From: an uncultured Pelagibacteraceae bacterium
GTDB taxonomy: Bacteria; Pseudomonadota; Alphaproteobacteria; Pelagibacterales; Pelagibacteraceae
NCBI GenBank assembly: GCA_902618695.1
Contig: CACNCB010000011.1
Span: forward strand, 1-38,824
DNA length: 38,824 nt
Direction of reading: 5' to 3'
Notes under the pieces: model-generated
What the model saw: only the letters and a program-made list of their open reading frames with translations
Told to the model about the DNA's origin: nothing
Database searches by the model: none
Position numbers and translations under genes: made by a program
Shown here: piece by piece, positions 19,181-28,358 of the stretch
Position numbering within the stretch: the first letter of the stretch is position 1
Layout: the number at the start of each line of letters is the position of its first letter

Positions 19181-20044
19181 ATGAACCAATTAAAACTTTT
19201 TATTGATTTAGCAAGATTAAAAAAACCTATTGGCTTTATGTTATTATTTTGGCCTTGCAGTTGGGGCTTAACATTAGCTTATGATTTTTCAGATAATTTA
19301 GACAATTATTTTTATTATCTTTTTATGTTTTTTTTAGGTTCGGTTTTTATGAGATCTGCAGGCTGTATTGTAAATGATATTTTTGATAAAAAATTTGATG
19401 CTAAAGTTTATAGGACAAAAGATCGGCCAATAGCATCAGGTAAAATTTCAATAAAACTAGCTTCTATGTATTCAATCAGTCTTTGCTTTTTAGCTTTAAT
19501 TGTACTTTTAAATTTTAATTCATTAACTATTATTCTAGCACTGGGTTCTATGCCACTTGCATTTACTTATCCTTTAATGAAGAGGTTTACATATTGGCCT
19601 CAATTATTCTTGGGAATAACATTTAATTATGGTCTAATTCTTGGGTGGACAGCCATTTATAATCAAATAAATCTTATTCCATTTATATTCTATCTTGGAG
19701 CCATATTTTGGACACTCGGTTACGACACTATATATGGATATCAGGATATTAATGATGATGAAATTATAGGATTAAAATCAACATCAATTAAATTCAAAGC
19801 AAAGCCATATTTTTTTCTTATAACTTGTTATTTAATATTATTTTTTATTATTGTTTTATTAGGGATGCTAAACAAATTTAATATTATGTATTATTTTTTT
19901 TGTTTAATTATTGGTTATCATTTGTTTTTTCATCAACTAAAAAAAGTAAAATTAAATAATGCTAATAGTTGCTTAAAATGTTTTAAAAGCAATAATACAC
20001 TTGGTGCTCTTGTTTTAATCGGTATTTTAATAGGAAAAGTATAA
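19181..20044 (+). CDS. ubiA: 4-hydroxybenzoate polyprenyltransferase
   Basis: UbiA attaches the polyprenyl tail to 4-hydroxybenzoate in ubiquinone synthesis, in the inner membrane. The 287-residue protein starts with the UbiA-typical LARLKKPIGFMLLFWPCSWG (10-29). It has the first Asp-rich site NDIFDKKFD (65-73) with RTKDRPIASG, and a second at YDTIYGYQDINDDEIIG (about 184-200). The rest is hydrophobic helices. It makes the quinone used by the respiratory chain that ends in the oxidase encoded nearby. It starts the plus-strand block with the lipid A genes, 3 nt before msbA. Confidence 0.93.
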   Translation: MNQLKLFIDLARLKKPIGFMLLFWPCSWGLTLAYDFSDNLDNYFYYLFMFFLGSVFMRSAGCIVNDIFDKKFDAKVYRTKDRPIASGKISIKLASMYSISLCFLALIVLLNFNSLTIILALGSMPLAFTYPLMKRFTYWPQLFLGITFNYGLILGWTAIYNQINLIPFIFYLGAIFWTLGYDTIYGYQDINDDEIIGLKSTSIKFKAKPYFFLITCYLILFFIIVLLGMLNKFNIMYYFFCLIIGYHLFFHQLKKVKLNNANSCLKCFKSNNTLGALVLIGILIGKV

Positions 20045-20047
20045 ATT

Positions 20048-21790
20048 ATGAATAGTAAAGAAATATTAATTAGATTATACAAAAATTACACAAGTAAGTA
20101 TCTTCATCGAATTATATATGCTGGTTTTTTTTCTATATTAGTTGCAGGAAGTACTTCAACGGTAGCATACTTATTGGATCCAGCAATTAAAAAAATTTTT
20201 ATAGATCAGGATCAAACGTTAATTTATTTAATTCCAATAGCGATAATACTTGCATTTTCAATTAAAGGTTTTTCTTTATACTTTGCAAAAACGAATATGA
20301 TTCATGTTGCTGAAAATGTAAAAAAAAATATTCAAAGTGATATGGTGAATTCCTTAATTTATGCAGATACAAATGTGATAGACAATAAGCATACTGGTAA
20401 AATAGTATCAAATTTAACTGTAGATACATCAGTAATTGTAAATTTAGTTAGTGTAGTTTTATTAAATTTATTTAAAGATACTATAACATTATTCGGTCTT
20501 CTTTTTGTTATGTTTTATCAAAATTGGAAACTTTCAATTATTGCAATTATAATGATTCCTTTTGCATCTTTTACAGCTCAAAGACTTGGAAAAAGAATGG
20601 GTAAAGTTTCTACCAAGGGTATGGAAAGTGCAGGATTTTTAAGCACTCATTTACTTGAAATTTTTAAAAATCATAAATTAATTAAAATCTTTCAACAAGA
20701 AAATTATGAAAATAGAAGAATTAATGAAAAATTAAACAAAGTTAGAGATACTGCCAAAAAAATTGGAATTATCTTTGTTAGGGTATCGCCTATAATGGAA
20801 ACATTAACTGGTATAATGATTGCTTTATTAATTTTTTATTCTGGTAAGCTTATTTTTAATGGGGAATTAGATATAAACAACTTTTTTTCATTTTTGGCTG
20901 CAATGATGTTGGCTTATCAACCTGTAAGGTCTCTTGCTACCCTTAATATGGGTATACAATCAGGGTTAAGTGCCGCTAGAAGAATTTTACCTGTTATAGA
21001 TCAAAAAATTGAAGTTAAAGATAGTGATAACTGTAAAGAACTTGTTTTAAATAACGGAGAAATAGTTTTTGAAAATGTAAATTTCAAATATGACTTTGAG
21101 AACCAAAAACAGACTTTAGAAAATATTAACATTAAAATTGAACCTGGGAAAATGACTGCATTAGTTGGTTTGAGTGGATCAGGAAAATCTACAATTTTAA
21201 ACCTTATTCCAAGATTCTATAATATTACATCTGGAGATATTACATTTGATGGTCAATCAATTAAAAATATAACTATTAGCTCTTTAAGAAGTGAAATTTC
21301 CTTAGTAAGTCAGGATACTACTCTTTTTGATGATACTATAAAAAATAATATTGCTTATGCTAATTTAAACGCAAGCAATGAGGAAATTATAGAAGCAGCA
21401 AATAAATCTTATGCATCAGAATTTATAGAAAAATTACCAAATAAATATGGGACAATAATTGGAGAAAATGGGTTAAGACTTTCTGGGGGTGAAAAACAGA
21501 GACTTTCAATTGCTCGGGCAATGCTAAAAAAAAGTGCGATTATACTTCTGGATGAGGCCACTTCCTCCTTGGATGCTGACACAGAACAAAAGATACAAGA
21601 GGCTCTAGCCTTGTTGACACAGAATAAAACGACGGTTGTAATTGCCCACCGACTCTCAACTATATTAAATTCTGACAATATTTATGTAATCAATTCTGGG
21701 AAAGTAGTGGCAGAAGGAAAACACCAAGATTTATTAAATAATTCTGATATTTATAAAAACTTCTATAATAAACAAATCACTAAAGAGTAA
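20048..21790 (+). CDS. msbA: Lipid A export ABC transporter (MsbA type)
   Basis: This 580-residue half-transporter flips core-lipid A across the inner membrane. An N-terminal six-helix domain (about 20-300) is followed by an ATPase domain with Walker A GLSGSGKST (374-382), Q-loop Q422, signature LSGGEKQRLS (478-487), Walker B IILLDEATSSLD (498-509) and switch H534 (VIAHRLST). The MsbA assignment, rather than another exporter, rests on its position directly before waaA, lpxK and lpxL. Its stop overlaps the waaA ATG by one base. Confidence 0.93.
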   Translation: MNSKEILIRLYKNYTSKYLHRIIYAGFFSILVAGSTSTVAYLLDPAIKKIFIDQDQTLIYLIPIAIILAFSIKGFSLYFAKTNMIHVAENVKKNIQSDMVNSLIYADTNVIDNKHTGKIVSNLTVDTSVIVNLVSVVLLNLFKDTITLFGLLFVMFYQNWKLSIIAIIMIPFASFTAQRLGKRMGKVSTKGMESAGFLSTHLLEIFKNHKLIKIFQQENYENRRINEKLNKVRDTAKKIGIIFVRVSPIMETLTGIMIALLIFYSGKLIFNGELDINNFFSFLAAMMLAYQPVRSLATLNMGIQSGLSAARRILPVIDQKIEVKDSDNCKELVLNNGEIVFENVNFKYDFENQKQTLENINIKIEPGKMTALVGLSGSGKSTILNLIPRFYNITSGDITFDGQSIKNITISSLRSEISLVSQDTTLFDDTIKNNIAYANLNASNEEIIEAANKSYASEFIEKLPNKYGTIIGENGLRLSGGEKQRLSIARAMLKKSAIILLDEATSSLDADTEQKIQEALALLTQNKTTVVIAHRLSTILNSDNIYVINSGKVVAEGKHQDLLNNSDIYKNFYNKQITKE

Positions 21791-23025
21791 TGATTTTTTT
21801 TTATAGAATTTTAATTAATTGTGTATTTATTTTTTCACCTCTAATTATTTTTTTAAGAATATTAAATAATAAAGAAAGTCCTATTAGATTTAAAGAGAGA
21901 TATTGTTTATTTTCAAAAAAAAAAATTAAAGGTAATTTAATTTGGTTACATGTTGCAAGTGTTGGGGAATTAATGAGCGTGATCCCTCTAATATTTAAAC
22001 TTGAGAAAAAAAAAAACATTAAACAAATACTCGTAACAACTACAACAATTAGCTCTGCTAATATTTTTAAAAAATTCAAATTTAAGAAAACTTTACATCA
22101 GTTTTTTCCTATAGATAATAATTTTCTAGCAAAAAAATTTATAAATTATTGGAAGCCTGAACTTGCTATATTTGTAGAGTCGGAAATTTGGCCTAATATT
22201 TTGATTAATCTAAAAAAAAAATCAATTAAGCATGTATTATTAAATGCAAGAATAACCAATAAGACATACAGAAAATGGATGATTATAAATTCTTTTTCTA
22301 AAAAACTATTTCAAAACTTTGATGCTGTATATCCTCAAAATAATGAAACCAGAAAATACTTAAAAAAATTAGGATGTAAAAATATTAAGATCATAGGTAA
22401 TTTAAAATATTCAAATTATCAGGAAAGTTTAAAAGAAGGAATTAAAAAAAATATATTTAAAAATAAAATAATTTGGTGCGCATCTAGCACTCATAAAACA
22501 GAAGAATTAATAGCAGCTAATGTACATAAAGAACTTAAAAAAAAGATCAAAAATTTATTAACAATAATAATTCCTAGACACGTAAATAGAAAAGATGAAA
22601 TACTTAATGCATTAAAAAATTATAAATTAAAAATTCATTTGCATAGTTCAAAAATAAATATGAGAAATGACATAGATATTTATTTTGTTGATACATATGG
22701 TGAAACAAAAAAATTTTTTAAAATTAGTAAAATTGTATTTTTAGGTGGATCGCTGGTTAAACATGGTGGCCAAAACCCATTAGAAGCTGCTAGATTGGGA
22801 TGTAACATATTGCATGGTCAATATACTTATAATTTTTCAGAAATATATTCTGATTTAAGTAAAAATAATCAAGCTAAAAAAGTTTATTCTCAAAATCATT
22901 TGATTAGTATTTTACAAAAAAATTTAATTAAAAAAAATAAATCAAATTCATTTATTAAAAAACTTAACAAAATAGGAGATTTAATTTTAAAAAAAACCCA
23001 AGATGAAATAATAAAAATGATTTAA
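21790..23025 (+). CDS. waaA: Kdo transferase (3-deoxy-D-manno-octulosonate transferase)
   Basis: WaaA (KdtA) adds Kdo sugars from CMP-Kdo to the lipid A precursor. The 411-residue protein has an N-terminal membrane anchor (about 3-23), the catalytic region LIWLHVASVGELMSV with E60, FVESEIWPNIL, and the nucleotide-sugar part GGSLVKHGGQNPLEAARLG. This is the GT30 family layout. The protein is exceptionally Lys/Asn/Ile-rich. It lies between msbA (1-nt overlap) and lpxK (5-nt gap). Confidence 0.94.
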   Translation: MIFFYRILINCVFIFSPLIIFLRILNNKESPIRFKERYCLFSKKKIKGNLIWLHVASVGELMSVIPLIFKLEKKKNIKQILVTTTTISSANIFKKFKFKKTLHQFFPIDNNFLAKKFINYWKPELAIFVESEIWPNILINLKKKSIKHVLLNARITNKTYRKWMIINSFSKKLFQNFDAVYPQNNETRKYLKKLGCKNIKIIGNLKYSNYQESLKEGIKKNIFKNKIIWCASSTHKTEELIAANVHKELKKKIKNLLTIIIPRHVNRKDEILNALKNYKLKIHLHSSKINMRNDIDIYFVDTYGETKKFFKISKIVFLGGSLVKHGGQNPLEAARLGCNILHGQYTYNFSEIYSDLSKNNQAKKVYSQNHLISILQKNLIKKNKSNSFIKKLNKIGDLILKKTQDEIIKMI

Positions 23026-23030
23026 TAAAA

Positions 23031-23960
23031 ATGAAGATTAATAAGCCAAGTTTTTGGGACACAAAAAAACCAAATTTAATATCAAAGGTATTATCTTTTA
23101 TTTCCTACTTCGTAATACTTAAAAATATATTAAATAGAAAAAAATCAATTGTAAAAAGTGTAAAAACTATTTGTGTGGGTAATATATACTTAGGGGGCAC
23201 GGGCAAAACTCCAACAAGTATATATATTAATAGAATACTTCGAAAACAAAGATATAGAACAACTTTTATAAAAAAATTTTATAAAGACCAACTTGATGAG
23301 CAAAAAATATTAAAAAAAAGTGGCAATCTTATCTGTGAAAAAAATAGACTAAATGCAATTAAAATTGCAGGATCAAAAAAGTTTGATTTCGCAATATGTG
23401 ATGACGGACTACAAGATTCACAAGCGGATTATTCTCTCAAAATAGTATGTTTTAATTTTGACAGTTTTATTGGGAACGGAAAAATAATACCTGCTGGTCC
23501 GTTAAGAGAAAGTATAAAAAATATTAAGAATTATGACATAGCAATAATTAATAGTAATGGTGAAAATATAAATACCAAAAAAAAATATTTAAAAAAAATT
23601 AATAAAAACCTTAAAATTTACCAAGGGATATATACTGTTTCAAAAAAAAATATAAAAACAAAAAATATTAAATATATTGCTTTTTCTGGCATCGGAAACC
23701 ACCAAACATTTCTAAAAACACTTAAAAATAATCATATAAAAATTTTTAAAAATTATAATTTTCCTGATCATTACAATTATAATGATAAAGATATATTTAA
23801 AATTAAAGAGGAAGCAAAAAAAAATAATTGCAAAATTATTACAACTGAAAAAGATATCATGCGTTTAAATAAAAATAATAAAAAAAATATCAATTACTTA
23901 AAAATAGAAATTAAAATAATAGAAGAGAAAAATTTAATTCGTTCTCTCAAAAATTTATGA
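23031..23960 (+). CDS. lpxK: Tetraacyldisaccharide 4'-kinase
   Basis: LpxK phosphorylates the 4' position of the tetraacyldisaccharide to give lipid IVA. The 309-residue protein has the family start PSFWDTKKPNLISKVLSF, the P-loop VGNIYLGGTGKTPTS (49-63) and ICDDGLQD in the catalytic domain. Its TGA overlaps the lpxL ATG (ATGA). Base composition is among the most A-rich in the window. Confidence 0.94.
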   Translation: MKINKPSFWDTKKPNLISKVLSFISYFVILKNILNRKKSIVKSVKTICVGNIYLGGTGKTPTSIYINRILRKQRYRTTFIKKFYKDQLDEQKILKKSGNLICEKNRLNAIKIAGSKKFDFAICDDGLQDSQADYSLKIVCFNFDSFIGNGKIIPAGPLRESIKNIKNYDIAIINSNGENINTKKKYLKKINKNLKIYQGIYTVSKKNIKTKNIKYIAFSGIGNHQTFLKTLKNNHIKIFKNYNFPDHYNYNDKDIFKIKEEAKKNNCKIITTEKDIMRLNKNNKKNINYLKIEIKIIEEKNLIRSLKNL

Positions 23961-24820
23961 AATTTATAAAATATTTTTTACAATATTTAATTATTATGAC
24001 TTTTTTTATAATATTTAAAATTTTGGGATATAAAAAATCATCAGATCTAGGAGCGTTTATGTTTATTAAAATTGGTCATTTTTTTAGGTCAAAAAAAATA
24101 TTAGAAAAAAATTTAAATAACATAAATATTTATAGTCAAGATAAAGATTATAATAAAATAGTTTCTGAAATGTGGGAAAACTACGGTAGAATATTTGCAG
24201 ACTATGCATCAATTAAAAATTTTAGAAATGACAAATTAGAAAAATTTATTGAAATTGAGGGCATTGAAGTTTTAGAGAAAATTAAAAATAAAAAAAAACC
24301 TGTCATTTTTATTTCAGGTCATTTTAATAACTTTGAACTAATGGCAATGATAATAGAGAAAAATGCAATTAATCTTTCTGCAATTTATAGACCACTGAAC
24401 AACATTTTTCTTAATAAAATTATGGAAAACATCAGAAAAAAATATATTTGTAAGAAACAAATTAAAAAAGGCTTAAGTGGTTCAAGAGATATTTTAAAAT
24501 CATTTAAACAAGGAAGTTCTGTTGCAATAATGATAGATCAAAGAGTTACTGAGGGAAAAAAAATACCTTTTTTTAATAAGGTCGCAATGACAACAACTAT
24601 CCCTGCTCAATTGATAAAGAGATTTAATTGTGAAGTAGTTCCAGTACACATAGAACGCTATAAAAAATATCATTTCAAAATAAATTTCAACGAAGCTATT
24701 AAATTTTCAAATAATGAGGACTTAGAGGAAATAACTCTAAAGTTAAATAAATGGCTAGAAAAAATGATAATTAGAAACCCTAGTCAATGGATATTAACTC
24801 ATAATAGATGGAAATTATAA
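23957..24820 (+). CDS. lpxL: Lipid A acyltransferase (LpxL/HtrB family)
   Basis: This 287-residue acyltransferase adds a secondary fatty acid to Kdo-lipid IVA at the inner membrane. It has an N-terminal hydrophobic anchor (about 5-24), the catalytic H-x4-E motif HFNNFE (H122, E127) in FISGHFNNFELMAM, and MIDQRVTEGKKIPFF further on. Only one such gene is in the block, so whether it acts as LpxL or LpxM cannot be told here. It ends 4 nt before the convergent DUF2093 gene. Confidence 0.9.
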   Translation: MKFIKYFLQYLIIMTFFIIFKILGYKKSSDLGAFMFIKIGHFFRSKKILEKNLNNINIYSQDKDYNKIVSEMWENYGRIFADYASIKNFRNDKLEKFIEIEGIEVLEKIKNKKKPVIFISGHFNNFELMAMIIEKNAINLSAIYRPLNNIFLNKIMENIRKKYICKKQIKKGLSGSRDILKSFKQGSSVAIMIDQRVTEGKKIPFFNKVAMTTTIPAQLIKRFNCEVVPVHIERYKKYHFKINFNEAIKFSNNEDLEEITLKLNKWLEKMIIRNPSQWILTHNRWKL

Positions 24821-24824
24821 ATTT

Positions 24825-25013
24825 TTATTTTTGTTCTCTTTTTTTTTGAGCCTCTAAATATGAAAAATACGGCTCTTGAAGTTCTACATTCCAATAATTT
24901 AAGTTTTCAAGATCTATTTGTTTACCAGATACTGCACAAATTACATAAGTTCCGTTTTCAACAATTTTAAAATTATTAGGAAAATACTTGATTTTGGCTA
25001 ATTTTTTTTTCAT
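24825..25013 (-). CDS. DUF2093 small conserved protein
   Basis: This 62-residue protein contains YFPNNFKIVENGTYVICAVS and YWNVELQEPYFSYLEA, the two blocks of the alphaproteobacterial DUF2093 family. In the family the central block reads roughly CAVTGxxIxLDxLxYWxVxxQExY, and here CAVSGKQIDLENLNYW matches. The function is unknown. Only one cysteine is kept, so a zinc-ribbon reading is not supported. The gene is divergent from purD (21 nt between starts) and convergent with lpxL. Confidence 0.85.
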   Translation of the reverse strand: MKKKLAKIKYFPNNFKIVENGTYVICAVSGKQIDLENLNYWNVELQEPYFSYLEAQKKREQK

Positions 25014-25034
25014 TTATACTTTATACAGATATAT

Positions 25035-26297
25035 ATGAATATTGTTATAATTGGAAGTGGTGCACGTGAACACTCTATTTGTGCCTCATTAAATAGATCA
25101 AAAAAAAAAACTAAAATATTCTGTTTACCTGGAAATGCTGGAACAGAAAATATTGCTAAAAATATATCTATAGATTTAAATGATTTTAAAAAGATAAAAA
25201 GTTTTATTTTAAAAAATAAAATTGAACTAGTCATCGTAGGTCCAGAAAAACCACTAGTTAGTGGTATTGTTGATTTTCTAGAAAAGTTTAATATTAAAGT
25301 TTTTGGACCAAATTCTAAAGCCGCTCAACTTGAGGGATCAAAAATATTCACTAAAGAGATTTGTAAAGAATATAATATACCTACTGCTGGGTTTGGAATC
25401 TTTAAAAATAAATCTGAAGCAATGAAGTTTATAAAGAAATCAAATTTTCCTCTTGTTATTAAAGCAGACAATCTCGCTGCTGGTAAAGGAGTTTACATTT
25501 GTAATAATACAAAAGAAGCAAAAATAGCTGTTAATGATATATTTAATGGAAAGTTTGGTGATGCTGATAAATTATTAATTGAGGAATATTTAGAAGGTGA
25601 AGAAATGAGTTACTTTATCATTACAGATGGCAAAAGTATTAAATTTTTTCAGACAGCTCAAGATCACAAAAGAGTACTAGAAGGTGATAAAGGCAAAAAT
25701 ACCGGTGGTATGGGAGCGTATTCCCCATCTCGTTTAATAAATAATAAGTTAGAAAAAAAAATATTAAACAAAATAATAAACCCAACTATTAGAGCACTTG
25801 GTAAAATGGGGATCAAATATAAAGGATTTTTATATGCGGGCCTCATGATAAAAGAAAATGAACCATATCTAATAGAGTATAATGTAAGAATGGGAGATCC
25901 CGAATGTCAGACAATACTCCCAACACTTGAAACTGATTTATTAGAAATTTTTCTTGCCTGCTGTGATAAAACACTTGATAAGATTAATATAAAGTGGAAA
26001 GAGTTAAAAAGTATTTGCATTGTAGTTTGCTCAAAAGGATATCCGGATAAATATGAAAAAAAAGTGGAAATAAAAAATATTCATAAAATTAATCTGGGAA
26101 AAAATGAGTATCTTTTTCATGCAGGAACTACAGCTTATGAAAACAATATATATGCTATCGGTGGAAGAGTATTAAGTTTTGTTTCTTTATCTAATAATTA
26201 TAAATCTGCTAAAAAAAAAATAACCAAAAATATAAAAAATTTAAATTGGTCTGGAGGTTTTTTTAGAAAAGATATTGGTTATAAAGTTATTGACTAA
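25035..26297 (+). CDS. purD: Phosphoribosylamine-glycine ligase
   Basis: PurD catalyses the second step of purine synthesis, joining glycine to phosphoribosylamine with ATP. The 420-residue protein shows the N-terminal GSGAREHSI (7-15), FGPNSKAAQLEGSK, the ATP-grasp LVIKADNLAAGKGVYI, NTGGMGAYSPS and VRMGDPECQTILP. All are family hallmarks and the length is normal. Its TAA overlaps the rsmD ATG by one base. Confidence 0.97.
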   Translation: MNIVIIGSGAREHSICASLNRSKKKTKIFCLPGNAGTENIAKNISIDLNDFKKIKSFILKNKIELVIVGPEKPLVSGIVDFLEKFNIKVFGPNSKAAQLEGSKIFTKEICKEYNIPTAGFGIFKNKSEAMKFIKKSNFPLVIKADNLAAGKGVYICNNTKEAKIAVNDIFNGKFGDADKLLIEEYLEGEEMSYFIITDGKSIKFFQTAQDHKRVLEGDKGKNTGGMGAYSPSRLINNKLEKKILNKIINPTIRALGKMGIKYKGFLYAGLMIKENEPYLIEYNVRMGDPECQTILPTLETDLLEIFLACCDKTLDKINIKWKELKSICIVVCSKGYPDKYEKKVEIKNIHKINLGKNEYLFHAGTTAYENNIYAIGGRVLSFVSLSNNYKSAKKKITKNIKNLNWSGGFFRKDIGYKVID

Positions 26298-26860
26298 TGA
26301 GAATTATTTCTGGATTCCTTAAAGGAAAAAAAATTCTTCAGCCAAAAGATTTATACACCAGACCTTTGAAAGATATGGTTAAAGAATCAATTTTCAATAT
26401 TATTAGTCATTCAAATAAATTTAATGTTAGTATAAAAAACTCAAACATTTTAGATCTTTTTTCAGGTGTTGGATCATTTGGAATTGAATGCTTATCTAGA
26501 GAAGCTAAAAAGGTTTTTTTTGTAGAAAACTATGCAAATGTACTGCCAGTACTAAAAACTAATTTAACTAAACTTGGGTTAAATGAAAATTCAAAAATTT
26601 TTGAATTTGATATTGAAAATAAAGAAAATCTAAATATTTTTGATACAAAATTTGATATAATTTTTTTAGATCCACCTTTTAAAACAAAAAATTGTAATCA
26701 ATTAATACTTAATATTTTTGAAAAAAATTTACTAGAAAAAAATGGAATTATTGTAATTCACAGACACAAAAATGAAAATGAAATACTTTCAGATTCATTT
26801 AAAATTTTTGAAGAAAAGAAATATGGTTTATCAAAAATATTTTTTTTGGGTTTACACTAA
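26297..26860 (+). CDS. rsmD: 16S rRNA (guanine966-N2)-methyltransferase
   Basis: RsmD methylates G966 of 16S rRNA. The 187-residue protein has the N-terminal TRPLKDMVKESIFN (21-34), the SAM-binding LDLFSGVGSFGIE (52-64) with acidic E77, and the catalytic LDPPF (124-128) of N2/N6 methyltransferases. It follows purD with a one-base overlap. Its 3' end overlaps the convergent pgi by 4 nt. Confidence 0.94.
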   Translation: MRIISGFLKGKKILQPKDLYTRPLKDMVKESIFNIISHSNKFNVSIKNSNILDLFSGVGSFGIECLSREAKKVFFVENYANVLPVLKTNLTKLGLNENSKIFEFDIENKENLNIFDTKFDIIFLDPPFKTKNCNQLILNIFEKNLLEKNGIIVIHRHKNENEILSDSFKIFEEKKYGLSKIFFLGLH

Positions 26861-28014
26861 ACAATTATTTTTTTTGTTTCATCTTTGATTAATTCTACAG
26901 ACGGCTGATCATAGGGATTAACTTTAAGCATTTTTCCAAGAAGTATTGTTTCTAATATAAAAAAACAAAAAAGTTCTCCAAGAGTTTTTTCATCTCTTTT
27001 TTTAATAACAAAACTTCTAAAAGGTAATTTTTTTTTTTTAAATACATTTTCTGTTGCAGTTTTTTGTATAATTTTTATCTGGTCTAAAGTTTTATTCCTT
27101 AAATATTTCTTTGAATTAAGTATTAATTTATTTTGAAGTTTGTTTGAATTATTCTCCTCAACACAAAAGAATGTATAAAAATTATTTTTAAAACCATCTA
27201 AATATAACTGCATAACGCTATGATTATCCTTTGGCATATTAGATACTATAGGTAAAATACCTTTGCTTTTTTTACCTAAGCTTTCAGCAACTAATTGTTG
27301 ATACCAACTAAACAAACTTTCAGATTTTTGGTCATAATTTAAAACAATTGAATTAAATTTACCTTTCTTGTTTAAAGCTAAAATTGAACCAACATTTACT
27401 AACAAGGAATTTATAAAATTTTTATTTTTAATAATGGAGTTAAATTGTTTAAATTTTTCTGGATTTAAACCCATTAGTTCTGCTGGCAACATTCCAACTT
27501 CAGATAAAACTGAGAACCTTCCACCAATATAATTATTATGATCTATTATTTCTGCCTTAAGTTTCTCAGCTAAAGAATATAGGTAACTTTTTTTATTTTC
27601 TGTTATAAATATATTTTTTTCATCCTTTTTTATCAAAATATTAGAATTAACAATTGTTTCAATAGTATTCCCTGATTTTGATACAATTAAATTTACAAAT
27701 TTATTATTATCTTTTTTTTTATTTTCCAAATTATTTACAAAAACAAAATCTTTATTTATTTTAAATTTCAGAAAATCATATATAGCCTGTGTTCCAAGTG
27801 AAGAACCACCCATGCCAATAATTCTAAATTTCTTTGATTTTTTATATTTTTTAACTTTCTTATTTTGAAAAGTGTACTTATATTTTTTATCTAAAGATTG
27901 AATTATTGAGTTTTTCTCTTCAATTAAGTTTCCTAAAATTTTTCTTACTTTCTCGATATTAACTTTTTTTTTTATTTTAAAATTTCTAAAATTTATATTT
28001 TTTGTAAATTTCAT
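26857..28014 (-). CDS. pgi: Glucose-6-phosphate isomerase, short form
   Basis: Pgi interconverts glucose-6-phosphate and fructose-6-phosphate. At 385 residues it is far shorter than the usual roughly 450-550, yet active-site landmarks remain: GMGGSSLG (67-74), SKSGNTIET (112-120), GGRFSVLSEVG (164-174), the glutamate of VAESLGK (E244), a histidine in DNHSVMQL (H265) and the C-terminal lysine in NPYDQPSVELIK (K377). The losses are at the N terminus and in loops. The neighbours overlap at both ends, so truncation by sequencing error is unlikely. It is the last gene of the minus-strand run from 33294. Confidence 0.9.
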   Translation of the reverse strand: MKFTKNINFRNFKIKKKVNIEKVRKILGNLIEEKNSIIQSLDKKYKYTFQNKKVKKYKKSKKFRIIGMGGSSLGTQAIYDFLKFKINKDFVFVNNLENKKKDNNKFVNLIVSKSGNTIETIVNSNILIKKDEKNIFITENKKSYLYSLAEKLKAEIIDHNNYIGGRFSVLSEVGMLPAELMGLNPEKFKQFNSIIKNKNFINSLLVNVGSILALNKKGKFNSIVLNYDQKSESLFSWYQQLVAESLGKKSKGILPIVSNMPKDNHSVMQLYLDGFKNNFYTFFCVEENNSNKLQNKLILNSKKYLRNKTLDQIKIIQKTATENVFKKKKLPFRSFVIKKRDEKTLGELFCFFILETILLGKMLKVNPYDQPSVELIKDETKKIIV

Positions 28015-28358
28015 TAATCTCTTATTTGTTCAAGAATATTTTCCTCTATACTGTTGTATTTATTATTGGACTCATCAGGCTGGTTTTTGTCATTATCAAT
28101 ATTTTTTTTTTCAAATTTTTTTTTGAAATCACTCTCATTATTTTTGCTTTCATTTATTGAATTATTAGAGTTATTATTTGATTTTGGCTTAGGTAATTCA
28201 TTAAAATTTGGCGGAACAACTAAAGGATTTTTTTTAATTACTAGAAATTCATTACCTTGATCAATTTTTTTTCCAGAAAATCCTTTTTTAACGTCCTGAC
28301 AACCATTTAAAGTAAAAAGTACAAAAATACTTAAAAATAAAAATTTAAATTTTTTCAT
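28014..28358 (-). CDS. bamF: DUF3035 (BamF-like) outer-membrane lipoprotein
   Basis: From ATG 28358 the product is 114 residues with a lipoprotein signal peptide ending in TLNGC (lipid-modified C20). NEFLVIKKNPLVVPPNFNEL follows, the DUF3035 core. In Caulobacter a DUF3035 lipoprotein (BamF) belongs to the BAM outer-membrane assembly complex. The frame also opens from TTG 28385, but that adds MKFLKLIKI before a normal signal peptide and extends the overlap with lspA from 14 to 41 nt, so the ATG is preferred. The C-terminal half is low-complexity Asn/Lys/Glu/Ser. It lies next to the gene for the enzyme that would process its signal peptide. Confidence 0.82.
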   Translation of the reverse strand: MKKFKFLFLSIFVLFTLNGCQDVKKGFSGKKIDQGNEFLVIKKNPLVVPPNFNELPKPKSNNNSNNSINESKNNESDFKKKFEKKNIDNDKNQPDESNNKYNSIEENILEQIRD

